This document shows positions 11,751 to 23,173 of a stretch of 64,000 nt of DNA, piece by piece. The stretch comes from Auricularia sp. M13 (Eukaryota; Basidiomycota; Agaricomycetes; Auriculariales; Auriculariaceae): the NCBI GenBank assembly GCA_037042915.1, contig CM073195.1:1302001-1366000 (forward strand), written 5' to 3'. A program made the translations under genes and the position numbers. The notes beneath the pieces are model-generated. The model searched no databases. It was not told where the DNA came from and was given only the letters and a program-made list of their open reading frames with translations. Position 1 is the first letter of the stretch; each line of letters opens with the position of its first letter.

Positions 11751-12770
11751 TTATTCTAGGTTCAGATGTACTGTAACAGCAAGTCCAGCTCCTAATGCAT
11801 CCCCGTCGTCCAGTATAGGTCTGACCTGAGAGACTCTGCTATATAACGCACGACTGCAAAGCAGCTTATCGCCAGAAGCGCCAGAACAATCTCCTTCGAG
11901 TTCATAAAGCTGCCAGTCCTGCGAATCATGCGCGTGCACGAGCGATCTGCACCCTCGCTTCCCAAGTCCGCCCAAAATAGCAGGAATCTCCTCTGCATCG
12001 CGGAGATGCGCTCCCAGGCAAAGCATCTGCTCGACGTGGATCTGTTGATCCCCGGAGTCGGTGGTGCTCTCAAGTTCAGCATTCACAACCACCAAGTCAC
12101 CGAGCCTGAGGAATACAGCATGTGCGCCCTCGCGAGAGTTCAGGAACGTCACCACATATGGATTCCCAGAGATGCAGGGCAGGAGCGCGTGGGAGACGAG
12201 CGTGATGTTGCCTCTGTACGCACGGTCAGGCCACCCTCCGCTGCGCTGCGATTGAGGGCCGGGCGTGACAAGAAAGTCATCTTGAACCCAGGGAGAGCTC
12301 AGAAGGTATGCAAGCATCTCTCCCGTGAGTCCTTGGAGCAGGATGACGTAGGGATGGCGATGTTCGATCTCGAAGCCACTCGGCTCCGGACTGCGATGGC
12401 GACTCGGCAGCTCTGTCGAGTCAGCGCTGACTGGGACGAGCGTACGATGTTGGAGGTTAGGTGAGCACTCCTCCGCAAGCGCGGCGAACCGGACTGTTTT
12501 TGTGCGCGGTTTAGTCGATGGTATGGGTCGTAGCGGTGCCGCGCGTCGACGCAGCTCCCAGAGTGTCGTGCGTAGTATATCCAAAGCCTTCAAGTCAGAG
12601 CCGCAAAGACGCAGATTCCGGGAAATCAATGTGAAATGGGATACTGTAGAAGTCGAGTAGTGCTCCAGTGGTTGGGCGTTCCATCGTCGGATCGCTGCGT
12701 CGAAAGCGTACAAGGCCGTCGATACTCCCGGCCAAGTATCAGGCGGGGGCACGTAGTGAGAATGGCGCAT
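11751..12770 (-). CDS. Degenerate endonuclease/exonuclease/phosphatase-fold protein
   Basis: An uninterrupted 339-residue frame starting at ATG 12770. The second half resembles the EEP/TDP2-like fold in order: a YVILLQG strand where the family has a metal-binding LQE, a middle part with NITLVSHALLP, then LGDLVVVNAELES in place of the usual V-N-(T/A)-H-L-E-S, and AILGGLGKRG in place of the GDFN motif. At least the metal-ligand Glu (LQE to LQG), the His (NTHLES to NAELES) and the Asp/Asn of GDFN are absent. I infer a catalytically dead paralogue or an old pseudogene that is still open. No introns seen. The family assignment rests on motif order only. Confidence 0.45.
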   Translation of the reverse strand: MRHSHYVPPPDTWPGVSTALYAFDAAIRRWNAQPLEHYSTSTVSHFTLISRNLRLCGSDLKALDILRTTLWELRRRAAPLRPIPSTKPRTKTVRFAALAEECSPNLQHRTLVPVSADSTELPSRHRSPEPSGFEIEHRHPYVILLQGLTGEMLAYLLSSPWVQDDFLVTPGPQSQRSGGWPDRAYRGNITLVSHALLPCISGNPYVVTFLNSREGAHAVFLRLGDLVVVNAELESTTDSGDQQIHVEQMLCLGAHLRDAEEIPAILGGLGKRGCRSLVHAHDSQDWQLYELEGDCSGASGDKLLCSRALYSRVSQVRPILDDGDALGAGLAVTVHLNLE

Positions 12771-13263
12771 TACGGAGTACGTGGGGATAAACAGAGGTGG
12801 ATAGCCATCAGCTTTAAGAGCTCACGGACCTCCGCGGCGCGAACGCGGTCTGCTCTTTTTTGCTTTTCCGAGCGCCGGTTTCCTGGTGCGAGGAAGCGCG
12901 CGACATCGATCTCCCACGCATGCTGTTGACGAGTGGTGCAGTGTGGAGAAGTGGGTCGTATGCTGTAAGCTCACGTGATCATGTGCATGGTGAAAGGCGG
13001 AAGAAAGAGACAGGACGTAACCGCTGCGGAGTTTCGGCCGCGACGCATCTTGCTTTCAGACTCGCTACGCACCCGCTGCCCGCCCTGGGATACATCTTTC
13101 TGCTCTTGACCGCCAGAGGTACAGGGGTCGCATGACCAGCGCGCGTCACGTGCGCTGTAAAGCAGCAGCAAGAACACCAGAAGAACATCCTATAGTATTC
13201 ATTCTATCCATTTACTATTACAGTACGATTATGCTCATACATCCAGTCAGACAGACTCCAGAC
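12771..13263. other. Intergenic, no gene seen
   Basis: About 490 bp between the stop of the polytopic membrane gene (13264) and the start of the EEP-like gene (12770). Both lie on the minus strand, so this should be the promoter of the EEP-like gene. No domain or repeat noticed. Confidence 0.4.
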
Positions 13264-14923
13264 TCACGCGCGGCTTCTCAGCGTGACAGACGATGGGCTC
13301 AGGTGCAGCGAAGACACGAGAGCCGACTCAGGCGTCAGCAACAAAACTGCTCTTGCGTGATCCGGACTCGGCTGCAGCACATCGTGCCCATTCTCCCCAT
13401 GCCTCTCCTCGTGGCCCTTCGCTGGCTCCCGGCGCCCAAACCAACGATGGTTGAGCACCACGACGATCTGCCAGATAGGCACTAGGACGAGCAGCAGCGC
13501 GGCGACCTGGCCGAAGCCCCAGTCGCTGTTCTCGCTCAGCGCGAAGCAGTTCGACATCTGCTGCACCTCGGCGACGGCGACGAAGAACAGCGCAACCATC
13601 AGCGCGGACCACATGACCGCCTGCCGCCGCCGGCTGCCGTCCACGTCGACCTGCACTAGGAAGCGGCCAAGCCGCGAGCTCGTCGCGCGCGGGTGGTGCC
13701 GGCGCGAGGCGGCGCCTGAGAGGACGAGGAACGCGCCCCAGGTGAAGGTCACGCCCATGTTGAAGACCAGCCAGAGCACCCATGCGTAAAAGTATTTGCT
13801 GTTGATCTGCGACAGCGACAGTCAGTTTCACGGCGTGCGCTGAAATAGATCTACGGCGCGACGACGGGACGCACATCTGATGCCTTGAGCCGCGCGCCGA
13901 ACAGGACGACGACGGTGGACCTGCTGCACGACTTCTCGGCAAAGTACGGCGACGTGAAGAGCAGGACGGCGTAGCCCCACTGCAGGCCGACCTGCGCGAG
14001 TAGCGCGCACGACAGCACGATGCGCTGGTAGGTGACGTTGCTCCTGTTTGGCGCGTGGTGCTGGGGCACCGCCGGCTCGTCGTCTTCAGACTCGCTTTCC
14101 TCATCGGACTGGTGGCCAACGGGGAACGGCATCAAGGCCATGTCCGACTCGTTCGCCTGGCCCAGATATGGCAAGTGGTCCTGCTCCGGCGTGTCTGTGT
14201 GCTGCTCCTGCCGGTCGAGATAGCGCTGGCGCAGCGGCTCCGCGAGGCCCTTCTCGCGCCAGATCGGGCACAGCGGGGCGACTGCGAGCGAGGCGAGGGA
14301 CGAGAGCGTGGTGAAGACCAAGACGAGCGTGGCATGGTACAGCGTGAGCTCGCCCTGCTTCTTCTGCGCTATGGCTGGGATGACGATGGCGGCTGTGAGG
14401 AGCGTCGCGCCCCATGCTGCACGCGCATGCGCAGGATCCGTGAGACGGGTGCAGATAAGACGAGCAGCGCAGCCAGCTGACCTGCGCCGGGAGAGTCCTC
14501 CGGGGAGAGCGCAACGAGGCACGCGTTGAGCGCAGCCTGAAAGTAGAACGCGAGGCGGACGCCAAGGCCGGCCCTAAAGGGGATAGATTAGATTATGCTC
14601 CGGATTTGCAGGCACCGTCGCGGCATTGGCAACGATCAGTGCAGCGTGCAGCAGTGACGCACAGGTCGGCATTGGGGCAGATACCGTAGCACGGCCCCTC
14701 ACGGTTCGTCGCGCAGTAGAGCTCGGCGATAGTGTCGCGCGACAGCGAGATGGATTCCTGGCGGCAACGGATGAACAGGCGCGGGGCGGGGATAGCGGAC
14801 GGACATAGCGGCACGCACCCCGAATGCATGGAAGAGGGACGCGTTGAGCGCGGAGAACGCGCCGCCGGAGTCGTCCAGCGCAGGAAACTGGGGGATATCC
14901 AGCGTTGTGCACGCGTTACCCAT
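13264..14923 (-). CDS. Polytopic membrane protein, basidiomycete-specific type
   Basis: Five exons join in frame: 14923-14819, 14757-14663, 14573-14482, 14416-13875, 13806-13264, giving about 458 residues. The ectodomain-like N-terminus has conserved Cys (ELYCATNREGPCYGICPNA). Hydrophobic helices follow: LAFYFQAALNACLVALS, WGATLLTAAIVIPAIA, ATLVLVFTTLSSLASLAVAP, then an acidic loop (HQSDEESESEDDEP), then IVLSCALLAQVGLQWGYAVLL, FYAWVLWLVFNMGVTFTWGA, AVMWSALMVALFFVAVAEVQ and VAALLLVLVPIWQIVVVLNH. I recall proteins of this layout as common hypothetical proteins in Agaricomycetes, without known function. It is transcribed divergently from the permease at 15134, with about 210 bp between the starts. 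Confidence 0.75.
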
Positions 14924-17787
14924 TGAGGAGTTGGGAGTCGGAGGGCAAGGAGCGCTAGGCAACGTTTGACCTGACGAGTCAACCCCGCTGCCGGCTTTGC
15001 AGCGGAACTAGTCCGCGCCTCGTAAAGGCCGCCAAAAGGCCGCACAGGCTCTTATCTCCAGACAACTGACCCCCGCCTGCCCTCCGTCCTGCTTCCCTAC
15101 CCTCCGTCAGCCTCTGGTCAGACGAACCCTCAATGGCCGCGCGCGTCGGTCTGCGCCAGCGACTCTTCGACAAGACCTCGCCGCTGCCGCCTCAGGTCTC
15201 TCTGCGGTGAGCGCTCGAGCACCGCCAGGAATATAGGATATTTCCCGGATTCCAGGGCTGACGCTGCTTCTTGCACAGACATAGTGCGCCAGTTCCCCAC
15301 AGAATTGCGTGCGAGCTGCTGACGCGGTCGAGCAGTCAGCGCCATCTCCATTTGTGCGTGGCTTTCGACTTGGTCCCGCGAAGGATTTGCCCGGCTGAAC
15401 CGTGCACCCGCGCTGCGCAGGCTCTGTCGTGGGAACAGGGGTCTATATTTGTGCGCCTGCTCCTGCTCTGCGCTCCGCGGTCCCTGACTGACCCCTTGCG
15501 TGCAGCGTCGCTGTCGACCTCGCTGAGGGTGAGCAGGCATGATTTGCGTGACTTGCTTCGCGCGTGACCAGGCACCAGGATGCCGGCCCAGCAGGAGTAC
15601 TCATTGTGCGCCTATCCCCTACTACAACCGCGTCTTCTGCTTCTCGCAGTTCTCATACCATACCCAACGCAGGCCTACGCGCTGACCTCCAGCATTGTGT
15701 ACTGCACGGCGGTGTCCAACGGGGAAATGATGGTATGGTCAAGATTTGCCTGGCAGGGGATCGCCGTTGTACAACTGACTTTGCATTGCACGCAGGCGCA
15801 TCTGCCAAACGTCGGTGGTCCGGTCGGTATTCTTCCCTTCTGTCCAGCGCTCCGACATCTGCTTCACGTCTGCTCACGCAAGTCTCTGTCCGTTTCAGGT
15901 TGGCCTGGCGGATGTTTTCGTCGATCCTGCTTTGGTTCGTGGCGTTCCCAGGCGCGCGCAGCAGAATAAACTCATTGCTTATCGCGCGCGCAGGGGTTTG
16001 CAATGGGTGCGTATCGAGACCTCCCCCCATGGCGCCCGATGAATTTGTGACTGAGGCATGATCAGGCTGGAATGCGTGGTATCACTGGTACGGACCGATC
16101 CTCTCGCCTCTGTCTGGGCGGGATCGAGGCTGATCCTGGAACCAGGTCAATCATAGTACCAACACAGCTGGCTGCAGCAGGTCGTCTGGCGAAAGCATAC
16201 ATCTCTTCCAGCCCCACTCCATTAGCAAAGTATGAGGCCAAACTCTGCGATTCATACTGCTCACTCACCGCACCTCCTCTCGCAGTTCCGCCTATTATGC
16301 GTCTATCGCATTCTTCGTAAGCTCTCACTTCCCTCCTCCCGTCGGATTGCGGCAGAGCTGATCATGAAAAACTCCAGGTCGTGCTGGCTGTGGGCCTCAA
16401 CTTCATTGGTGCCCGGCGCTTCGGCCAGGTGCACGTCGCATTCGCGCTGCTCAAGGTGTTCACCCTTGTCGTCCTCGGTCAGTACCTAATGACCATTTCC
16501 ACGCCACGCCTCCCTCTGCCACCATCACTGTCGAGTCTAATAAACGCTGACCTTGACGTTGGCGCGCCGCGCAGTCTTCGTGGCGCTGATCATAGACTGG
16601 ACCCCGGTCCCGCGGTGCAACGCGTTCCCCGGGTCGACAGGCTGCGCAGCGGTGTCCGCCCCCAGCACCCTCCTGCCCGCGTGCGCCCGGCAGTTCGATA
16701 GCCCGCCGCCGGACATGGTCGTCATCGGATCGTCGTACTGGCGCTGCCCGGGCCCGTTCGTCCAGCCATTTGGGACGCATGGCATTAAGGGCAGCATCGC
16801 GGGAGTTTTCACCGTGCTCGTGCAGGTGCGGGAAACCTGTTCGTGATGGGATTTGGAACTTACTTCCTTGTCCGTGACGTGCAGGCCTGTTTTTCGTTCT
16901 TTGGGACGGAGATTGCGGGTGTGCCGGGACGCGAGGTGAGTGCTCAAGCATGTGTGCGTTTACTTTGGTTGTGGTGTACTGATGGAGGCGCCGATGTTCA
17001 ACAGATTCAGAACCCCACGACCAACATTCAGCGGGCGATTCGAAGAGTCTGGCTACGCATGTATGTTGGGTCTCCATCTGCGTCTGAGTCCATCTTCTCA
17101 TTCGTTCACAGCACCGTGTTGTACATTATGGCCGTTCTAGCTGCAGGGCTCGTCGTGCCATCAAACCACCCGAATTTGTCAACCACACCTCCAGGTTCAC
17201 CATGGATTATTGCCCTGCTCATTGCATCCGCGAGCTCCTTGGTACGTTCGAGTTTCGTCTAAGCTATCTTCTGTTTGTTCATGTTGGTGTGATAGCCACG
17301 GTATCTCCTCTCTGGGCTATTCATGGTCTCGGCGTTCTCAGCCGCGAGCGCAGATATCTACGTTTCGAGCCGCTATCTGTTCTACCTAGCACGGCGCGGT
17401 CACGCTCCCTGGGTCTTTGGATCGGTGTACAAGGGAAAGCCGAAAGCGTCGTTACCGGGCTACCATGGGCCCGATGAGCGTCGCCCCAGTGGCGCGATGA
17501 GCGAGCGCACACCCGTGGGGTCGCCCTCACTGCTCACCCGCAGCTTATCCAACATCGGGAAAGAGCCTGGGTCACCCCCTGAGATGCAGTCCCCGACGAG
17601 CCCGCCATCGACGCTGCCCCTTCTGCACTACACGCACACGCCCTCGCACTCGCGCGATAAAAGCGCCGACTTCCTCTCACCACCCTCGCCCGCGTCGCCG
17701 GCCTCGCTGACCAGCACGATTGGGCTGTTGGGGCACACGCGGCACGGGAGTCAGCTCTCGGGATCGTTCGCGCTGCCTGTGACGCCG

Positions 17788-17806
17788 CCGCCATCAGGAA
17801 AACCCC
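17788..17806 (+). repeat. Left terminal inverted repeat of Plavaka element
   Basis: CCGCCATCAGGAAAACCCC. It pairs with 25567-25585 at 17 of 19 positions. The first three bases (CCG) may be host sequence, since the related element at 34974 shares only (G)CCATC onward. Confidence 0.75.
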
Positions 17807-17844
17807 GCCACTCGGGAGCGGCCGACTTGCACCGAGTTGGCGGG

Positions 17845-17859
17845 GAGCGCTCAGGAGCA
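17845..17859 (+). repeat. Subterminal inverted motif, left
   Basis: GAGCGCTCAGGAGCA, a perfect inverted match to 25425-25439. It lies in a cluster of GGAGCG-like motifs that could be transposase binding sites (inference). Confidence 0.6.
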
Positions 17860-17972
17860 ACCGGAGCGGAGAGCGATCCCGGATCTGCTCCTGATCGCTC
17901 CCCACGTTGCTCGTTGCTGGCTGACGCTCCCGCGTCGGTTCTGCCTGTACACACGTATGTAGCCGCATCACC

Positions 17973-20900
17973 CTAGTATATCAATCGATATGCTGGTTTA
18001 TCTACATAATTATTCAACCAGAATTCCTTCCACCGCTCGTATAGGTTGTAAACGTTCAGATGCAACGGGATGCTTGGGTTGTGGCCACTCAGCTTCGCGA
18101 CAAGATGCGCGCTCCGTCTAATGTCAACCGCTTCAACCACACCGGCCTGCCGAACGTCTGCCTGTGCACCGGTCTTGAAGCTGCGCCGAATATTGTACAT
18201 GCCGGTAATGTCGTCTGCTTGCCCGAGCTTTGAAAACCACTCAACATACGCTAGTTTCCCGGGTGCAGGAAGCCGCAGGCGCTTGAAAATGGCAGTGACC
18301 TCGTCTGGAAGCGAGAACAACACGCGTAATTGGCCAATTCGGATACCTAGATGGCAGGTGAGCTCAGACAGGCATCTTGACGCGCAGCATAGCTCACCTT
18401 CCATGCCGCCTTCACCAGCAACGCCATCGCGATTTGTCTCCACCATGACGGGGTCGAAACGAGCCGGCGCTGTGCGTGCTTTCGTCTTGTGAGCAGGAGC
18501 GGCATGAGCGACGTCGTGCGTGGCAGGTGCGTGCAGCGTTTGGGTATCCGGCGTCCAGAATTTGACTTGATGCCAGACATTAAAGCCGACGCAGTCTGGT
18601 GAGGGAATGTCGTATCTTGGGACAGGTACGCCTGGGTTCTTCTTCCTCCACTCCTCGCGAACGTGCGCCTTGACAAAGTCGACCAGTTGTTCGCCGAAGA
18701 GTGCCGCACCATGTTCCTTCTTAATGTAATCCAGGCTGCGTGCCTTCGCATTCGGATGACGCGCAAAGCCTACGGCAGGGCGCACACGATTGGACGGCGG
18801 GCGCTTCAATGCAACGTGAGTCTTGCCCTCGAGATCATCCAAGTACGTCGCAAATCGGAATAGCTTTTCACGACGTTCGAGCCAGGTGCACATGAACGGT
18901 TTGATGTCGTCTTCGCGGTGGTTGGAGGCATTGTATGCCTCTTTCGCATAGTCGATGTGCAGGCGCTCCGTTTGCTCAGTGCTGTAGCCGCCTGTCGTGC
19001 CAAATAGACGAATCGACGGCGCGTAGTGTAGAAGCCCGTGGAGCTTGGGCAATTCGAGCGCTGCATCAGTGTCAGTCACGCATGGACCCATGGCATCGGT
19101 ACGAACATGTTGCAGCCCCAGTCGTCAAAAAGACGTCCTGATACTTGTTGAACTCGCGCAGGCATTCATCGAGCATCGCTAGGGTATCTTCGGAGTGGCA
19201 GGAATATTGCGCGATGTACGTAAAGTCAAGCAGAGCGCGCGCGGCACGAACAGCGTCCTTTTGCGGGATGCCCGCCATGCAAGCAAGCAGCTGCTTAGCA
19301 ATAGCTTTGTGCTCTTCACCAGAGACTCGCGATAGATGACTGATGCCGTCCTTGAAATGACGCAGGCCATGCGCAAGTCCTGCGCGCTTCATGCGGGCGT
19401 CGAGTTCGTCCTCGCCGACAATGGAAGTCGCCCAGTGAGTGAGGTGTTTGACCATGCCCTGGTACAGCTGATGAAGTACGTCGGGCGTTATAGAACGGTA
19501 TATGTCGGCGTGCGGCCAGTCCTTCCAGAACGGTTCTGGAATGTAATTGAGCCCATGCACCTTGAGCGCCTCGTCAATCGCAGAAAGAGAAGCGTCAGGC
19601 TGCGCGGCCTCGGCTATTGTCGCGAGCGTATCCTCCGGGGTGCGAGCGTCGCCGAGCTCGCCGCTGGCAAACTCGTCCTTGTCCGTCTTGCACTTCGGGC
19701 AGCGAGTGCTTCGGACACTGGCCGCAAGACACTGCTCTGGATAGTCACCGGCGTATACGGCGAGCAGTGGGTAGCATTTCCGGACCGCCCCATCGCTGCT
19801 CTTGAGGTTGACACCCTCTGCAGCGGCAATACGGAGAGGCTCGAGGATGGTCCGGACTGCGGCGTGGAATAAGCGTGCACGGGCGTTGCGCGCTGCGAGC
19901 TCAGTCAAGCCAGCAACGTCTATTGTGGACGTTGGTAGATATCCTATCAGAATCTGGGCTCGGCGAGAGGGCTGTCGGCGAATATGGTCGGCAATGTTGC
20001 CCACGGACATGTAGATAGGGTAAGCCGTCGCCTTTCCCGTAAACTGCGTGAGCTCTGTCTTGTCCGAGCTGATGATAATGGGTACGACGGTTGAGCCTCC
20101 TGGCAGCTTTCCCTAACGTTTGTGAGCGTCATACTGCCCATGATTAAACTACTGTACGTACCTGCATCTCAAACCAGAAATCCCCCGTCTTCATATCCGT
20201 ATAGAGGCGGATTTTGCGAGCTGCATCCGCATAGTGTTTCTCGGGTGCATATGACATGTAGTTCTTGAATGCGGGATCAGCCCACAGTGCCCTGAGGCAG
20301 TCCAGCGCGTCGCGGAAGAAGACTTCATGCTTGGACTCAGATACACCGTCCTGACCACCGACGGTAATCATAGTGCATTTCCAAGCCCCATAGCCCGGAA
20401 GTTCGTCGACCTTTTGGTTCAGCTGCCGGGCATTCTTCAGGTCGGGTATGGTTGCAGCGTGCTGACATCAAATGAGAAAGGAAACACTTTGTGCTGTAGG
20501 AGAACGCACGACGTTTAACTTGCAGTATCTGTCAATAGCATGATCAGGTAGCCCTTCGTTCTTCGCCCACTGGACAAATTCCCACTCGTCTCGGGTCGAA
20601 AATGGTGCATATTTATTATCAGAGTCACCTTTGAGGTGAGAGAACTGCTGCTGAAGCGGCGGGCGACCTGTGCGATGGATGCGGCCCGCCTGAGCCTCCT
20701 GGGGATATTGATCGATATATGTGTCCTCGTCGTCCTCATCCACATCGTCCTCCACCTGTGCGCGACGCGTCCTAGGACCAGATGTAGCACCGGTGTCCGC
20801 TGTTGCATCATCTTCGGCAGACGCTGTCTCGTCGTCGAGATCCATGGGTACGTCCTGCGGCTCTACTTCGACGGTCATGACACGAACGGCATGGTGCCTT

Positions 20901-21115
20901 GCTCGAAGTCGGGTCCGAAAGTCTGCAAGCTCCTTGCGCTTATCGAGGTAGGCGAGGATGGGATCCTTTTTCTTCGCAGCACGCTTGGCTTTGGCCGCGC
21001 ATGTTGCCGCTAGAGCCCGATGACGCTTTAGATCCTGTTCCCGCTGGAATACACGTTTACAGAAGCATTGATGTGGGCGTGGCTGCTCTGCTGAAGGAGG
21101 GTTCCGACGCGCCAT
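17973..21115 (-). CDS. Plavaka-family transposase (KDZ superfamily)
   Basis: Five exons join without a break: 21115-20513, 20461-20162, 20112-19107, 19060-18398, 18346-17973, giving about 981 residues. The N-terminus has a Cys/His finger (CFCKRVFQREQDLKRHRALA). Family landmarks follow in order: FFRDALDCLRALWADPAFKN, YAPEKHYADAARKIRLY, IIISSDKTELTQFTGKAT (candidate first catalytic Asp about 318), RRQPSRRAQILIGYLPTS, LLAVYAGDYPEQC (Asp about 424), CPKC, ITPDVLHQLYQGMVKHL, GISHLSRVSGEEHKAIAK, LPKLHGLLHYAPSIRLFGTT, ERLHIDYAKEAYNASNH, LAYVEWFSKLG, RRSAHLVAKLSG. All are typical of Plavaka. No stop or frameshift was found, so the gene is probably functional. Its stop overlaps the stop of the truncated permease frame (17974-17976). 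Confidence 0.92.
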
Positions 21116-21239
21116 GTACTGAGAGTAGTGGTAGTAGAAAACGACAGTAAGTACTCGGACTTGGAAAGCAAAATCGCGTGATTGCATGGCCTTAGGGATT
21201 TCCGGGAACTAGCGCGCCTAGCTTGTCCTCCTGCCCCAC

Positions 21240-23173
21240 ATGTCCAGGGCTAAGTCGACTTCTTCTAACAGTAATCGGTCAAAGAAGACCAAGGACAATG
21301 ACCCGGTCGATGACATGTCGGTCGAGGAAGCGCAGGAAGCAATGAAACGTTTGAAAAGCAAGATAGATAAGGCCAAAAAAACCGGTACGTATTCACGGTC
21401 GACCTGGTAACAACAGGAACTCATTCACCACCAGGAAAGCTGAACAAGAAAGCTGCGGGTCAGCGTGCGGAGGCCGAGGCAGAACGCCAGTATCAGGAGC
21501 AGCAGAAGCAGACCACATCTTCGCCAGCGCCGACGACGCCGAAGAACCGCGCAGACCAACAGAAAAAGAATCATCCTCGACAGCCGCAAGCAGCCAAGAC
21601 CTCTTCTGGGCGTTCCCGCGAAGACGATGCATATGCCATCCGTTTTGACGAAGCAGACGACGACTTGGTGGAAGAAAGTGAGCAGACAGGTTTTTTCGTC
21701 AGCGCAAAGCATTTATCAACAATGACAGCACGCAGGCAGATGTACGAGGGCGAGCCAGACTCAAGCCCCGTCGTATCCGAGCGCCAAAAGCGGAAGAACG
21801 ATGCTCGAAGCGATGCTGGAGATGACACCGGCGACGAGCGTTCCGCTGCCGCTGGGAATGCCGCAGTCCCGACCAAAAAGCTCAGGGGGGCCGGGGCAGC
21901 CACAGTAAGCTGAAAGAACATCCCTGTATTGACAGGAGCTCACGGTTCCAAGGTTCGCGTTGGCGCGGCTTCGCAGCCGCTTCGAAAGACGCTGCCCGGG
22001 CGCAAGGGTGCACCGAAGGTACCAAAGAAGGTCACGAAGATCCATGACACTTCAAGCGAAGAGAGCAGCGACGAAGACCGGCATATAGGCGAGCACACGC
22101 CGTACAATCGTGTCCTCAATCCGGGCGACAAAAATAAACCGAAACTGGAGGACTTGAGCCCGACGTCGGTAAAGATTGCTAAAAGTATCAGAACAGAGTA
22201 CGGGATGCTCATCTGCACGCTCAATGCATTTCCCGACGACGAGGCTGGAAACGAGATGGTCGACGGTCTTTTTCTCGAGGAGACAAACGACGCAGTCGAA
22301 GGTAGCAAACTGGCACGCCGGACGGAGCGATATGCTGCAGATGACGAGTATCAGACCGATATTCACAACTTGGTAAGTTGTATTCTCGACGTGCGCACCC
22401 TTGGTAACCATTAGCTGTGCCAGGGCAAGAACGTCGGCGCTGGATTCCGTGGCCGAGTTGCCGCAACCGCGCAGCCTCTTGTCGACGACAAATATGACTT
22501 TGAAAAGGACGACATGACAGTGGCGAAGCGCAAGGAGCGGGCGGTGACTCTGGTAAAGCAGGGCGCGTTTGCCCATCGTGATTGGAAGAACGTGAGTGAC
22601 GGCACATGTCAGTCGCAACTTTTACACTCAGCTGCTCCTCAGCGCAAGGGATATCTACAAAATCCCCTTATATGGCGGCTCCTAGCAAAGCATTTCCTTG
22701 CAAGGCGGGGGACCAAAGGCAAGCCCTTGGTCGAACCCGGTCCGCACATGTCGATGTTCAAGGAGATGCCCAACGAACTTATTGCATTCTTGTTGACCAC
22801 AGTGCGTCTGGAAATTTTCAATCATAAGCCTCTCTGATGTTCCAATGCTCAGATTCACTGTGCAATCGATGGTTGGAGCGATGGAACGTTCAAGAAGGCC
22901 GAGTTTTCCCAGACGGAATACGAGACCAAGTACAAGGCGCACCTTTCAACGATCAAAACCGTGGCCGATGGAAACGCCGCTTACATGACTAAAGTGCGAG
23001 AACTCATCTGGGATGAGGCATGGTATGTTGGAACTATTTCTACGATTCTTCCACGGTGCTGACGAGCAAATAGCAAGCTTGCCAACATCAGTCCGTCCAT
23101 TACAGTGCAAGAGGATGTCCAAGGCGAAATATACCTCACGGCCGAAGAGTTAGAAGGCCTGGGGGACGAGTGA
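21240..23173 (+). CDS. DUF6532-domain protein carried by Plavaka element
   Basis: Eight or so exons join in frame: 21240-21384, 21435-21904 (perhaps with an in-frame 51 nt intron at about 21676-21726), 21977-22372, 22424-22591, 22643-22801, 22853-23022, 23074-23173. The N-terminal half is charged and low-complexity (MSRAKSTSSNSNRSKKTKDN, long Gln/Lys/Glu stretches) and looks nuclear or DNA-associated. The C-terminal half matches DUF6532 in order: VGAGFRGRVAATAQPLV, YDFEK, an ALAxx-like block ending FAHRDWK, GYLQNPLIWRLLAKHF, MPNELIAFLLTTIHCAIDGW, then FSQTEYETKYKAHLSTIK. Function is unknown for the family. It starts 125 bp from the transposase ATG on the opposite strand, so the two share a promoter region inside the element. 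Confidence 0.85.
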
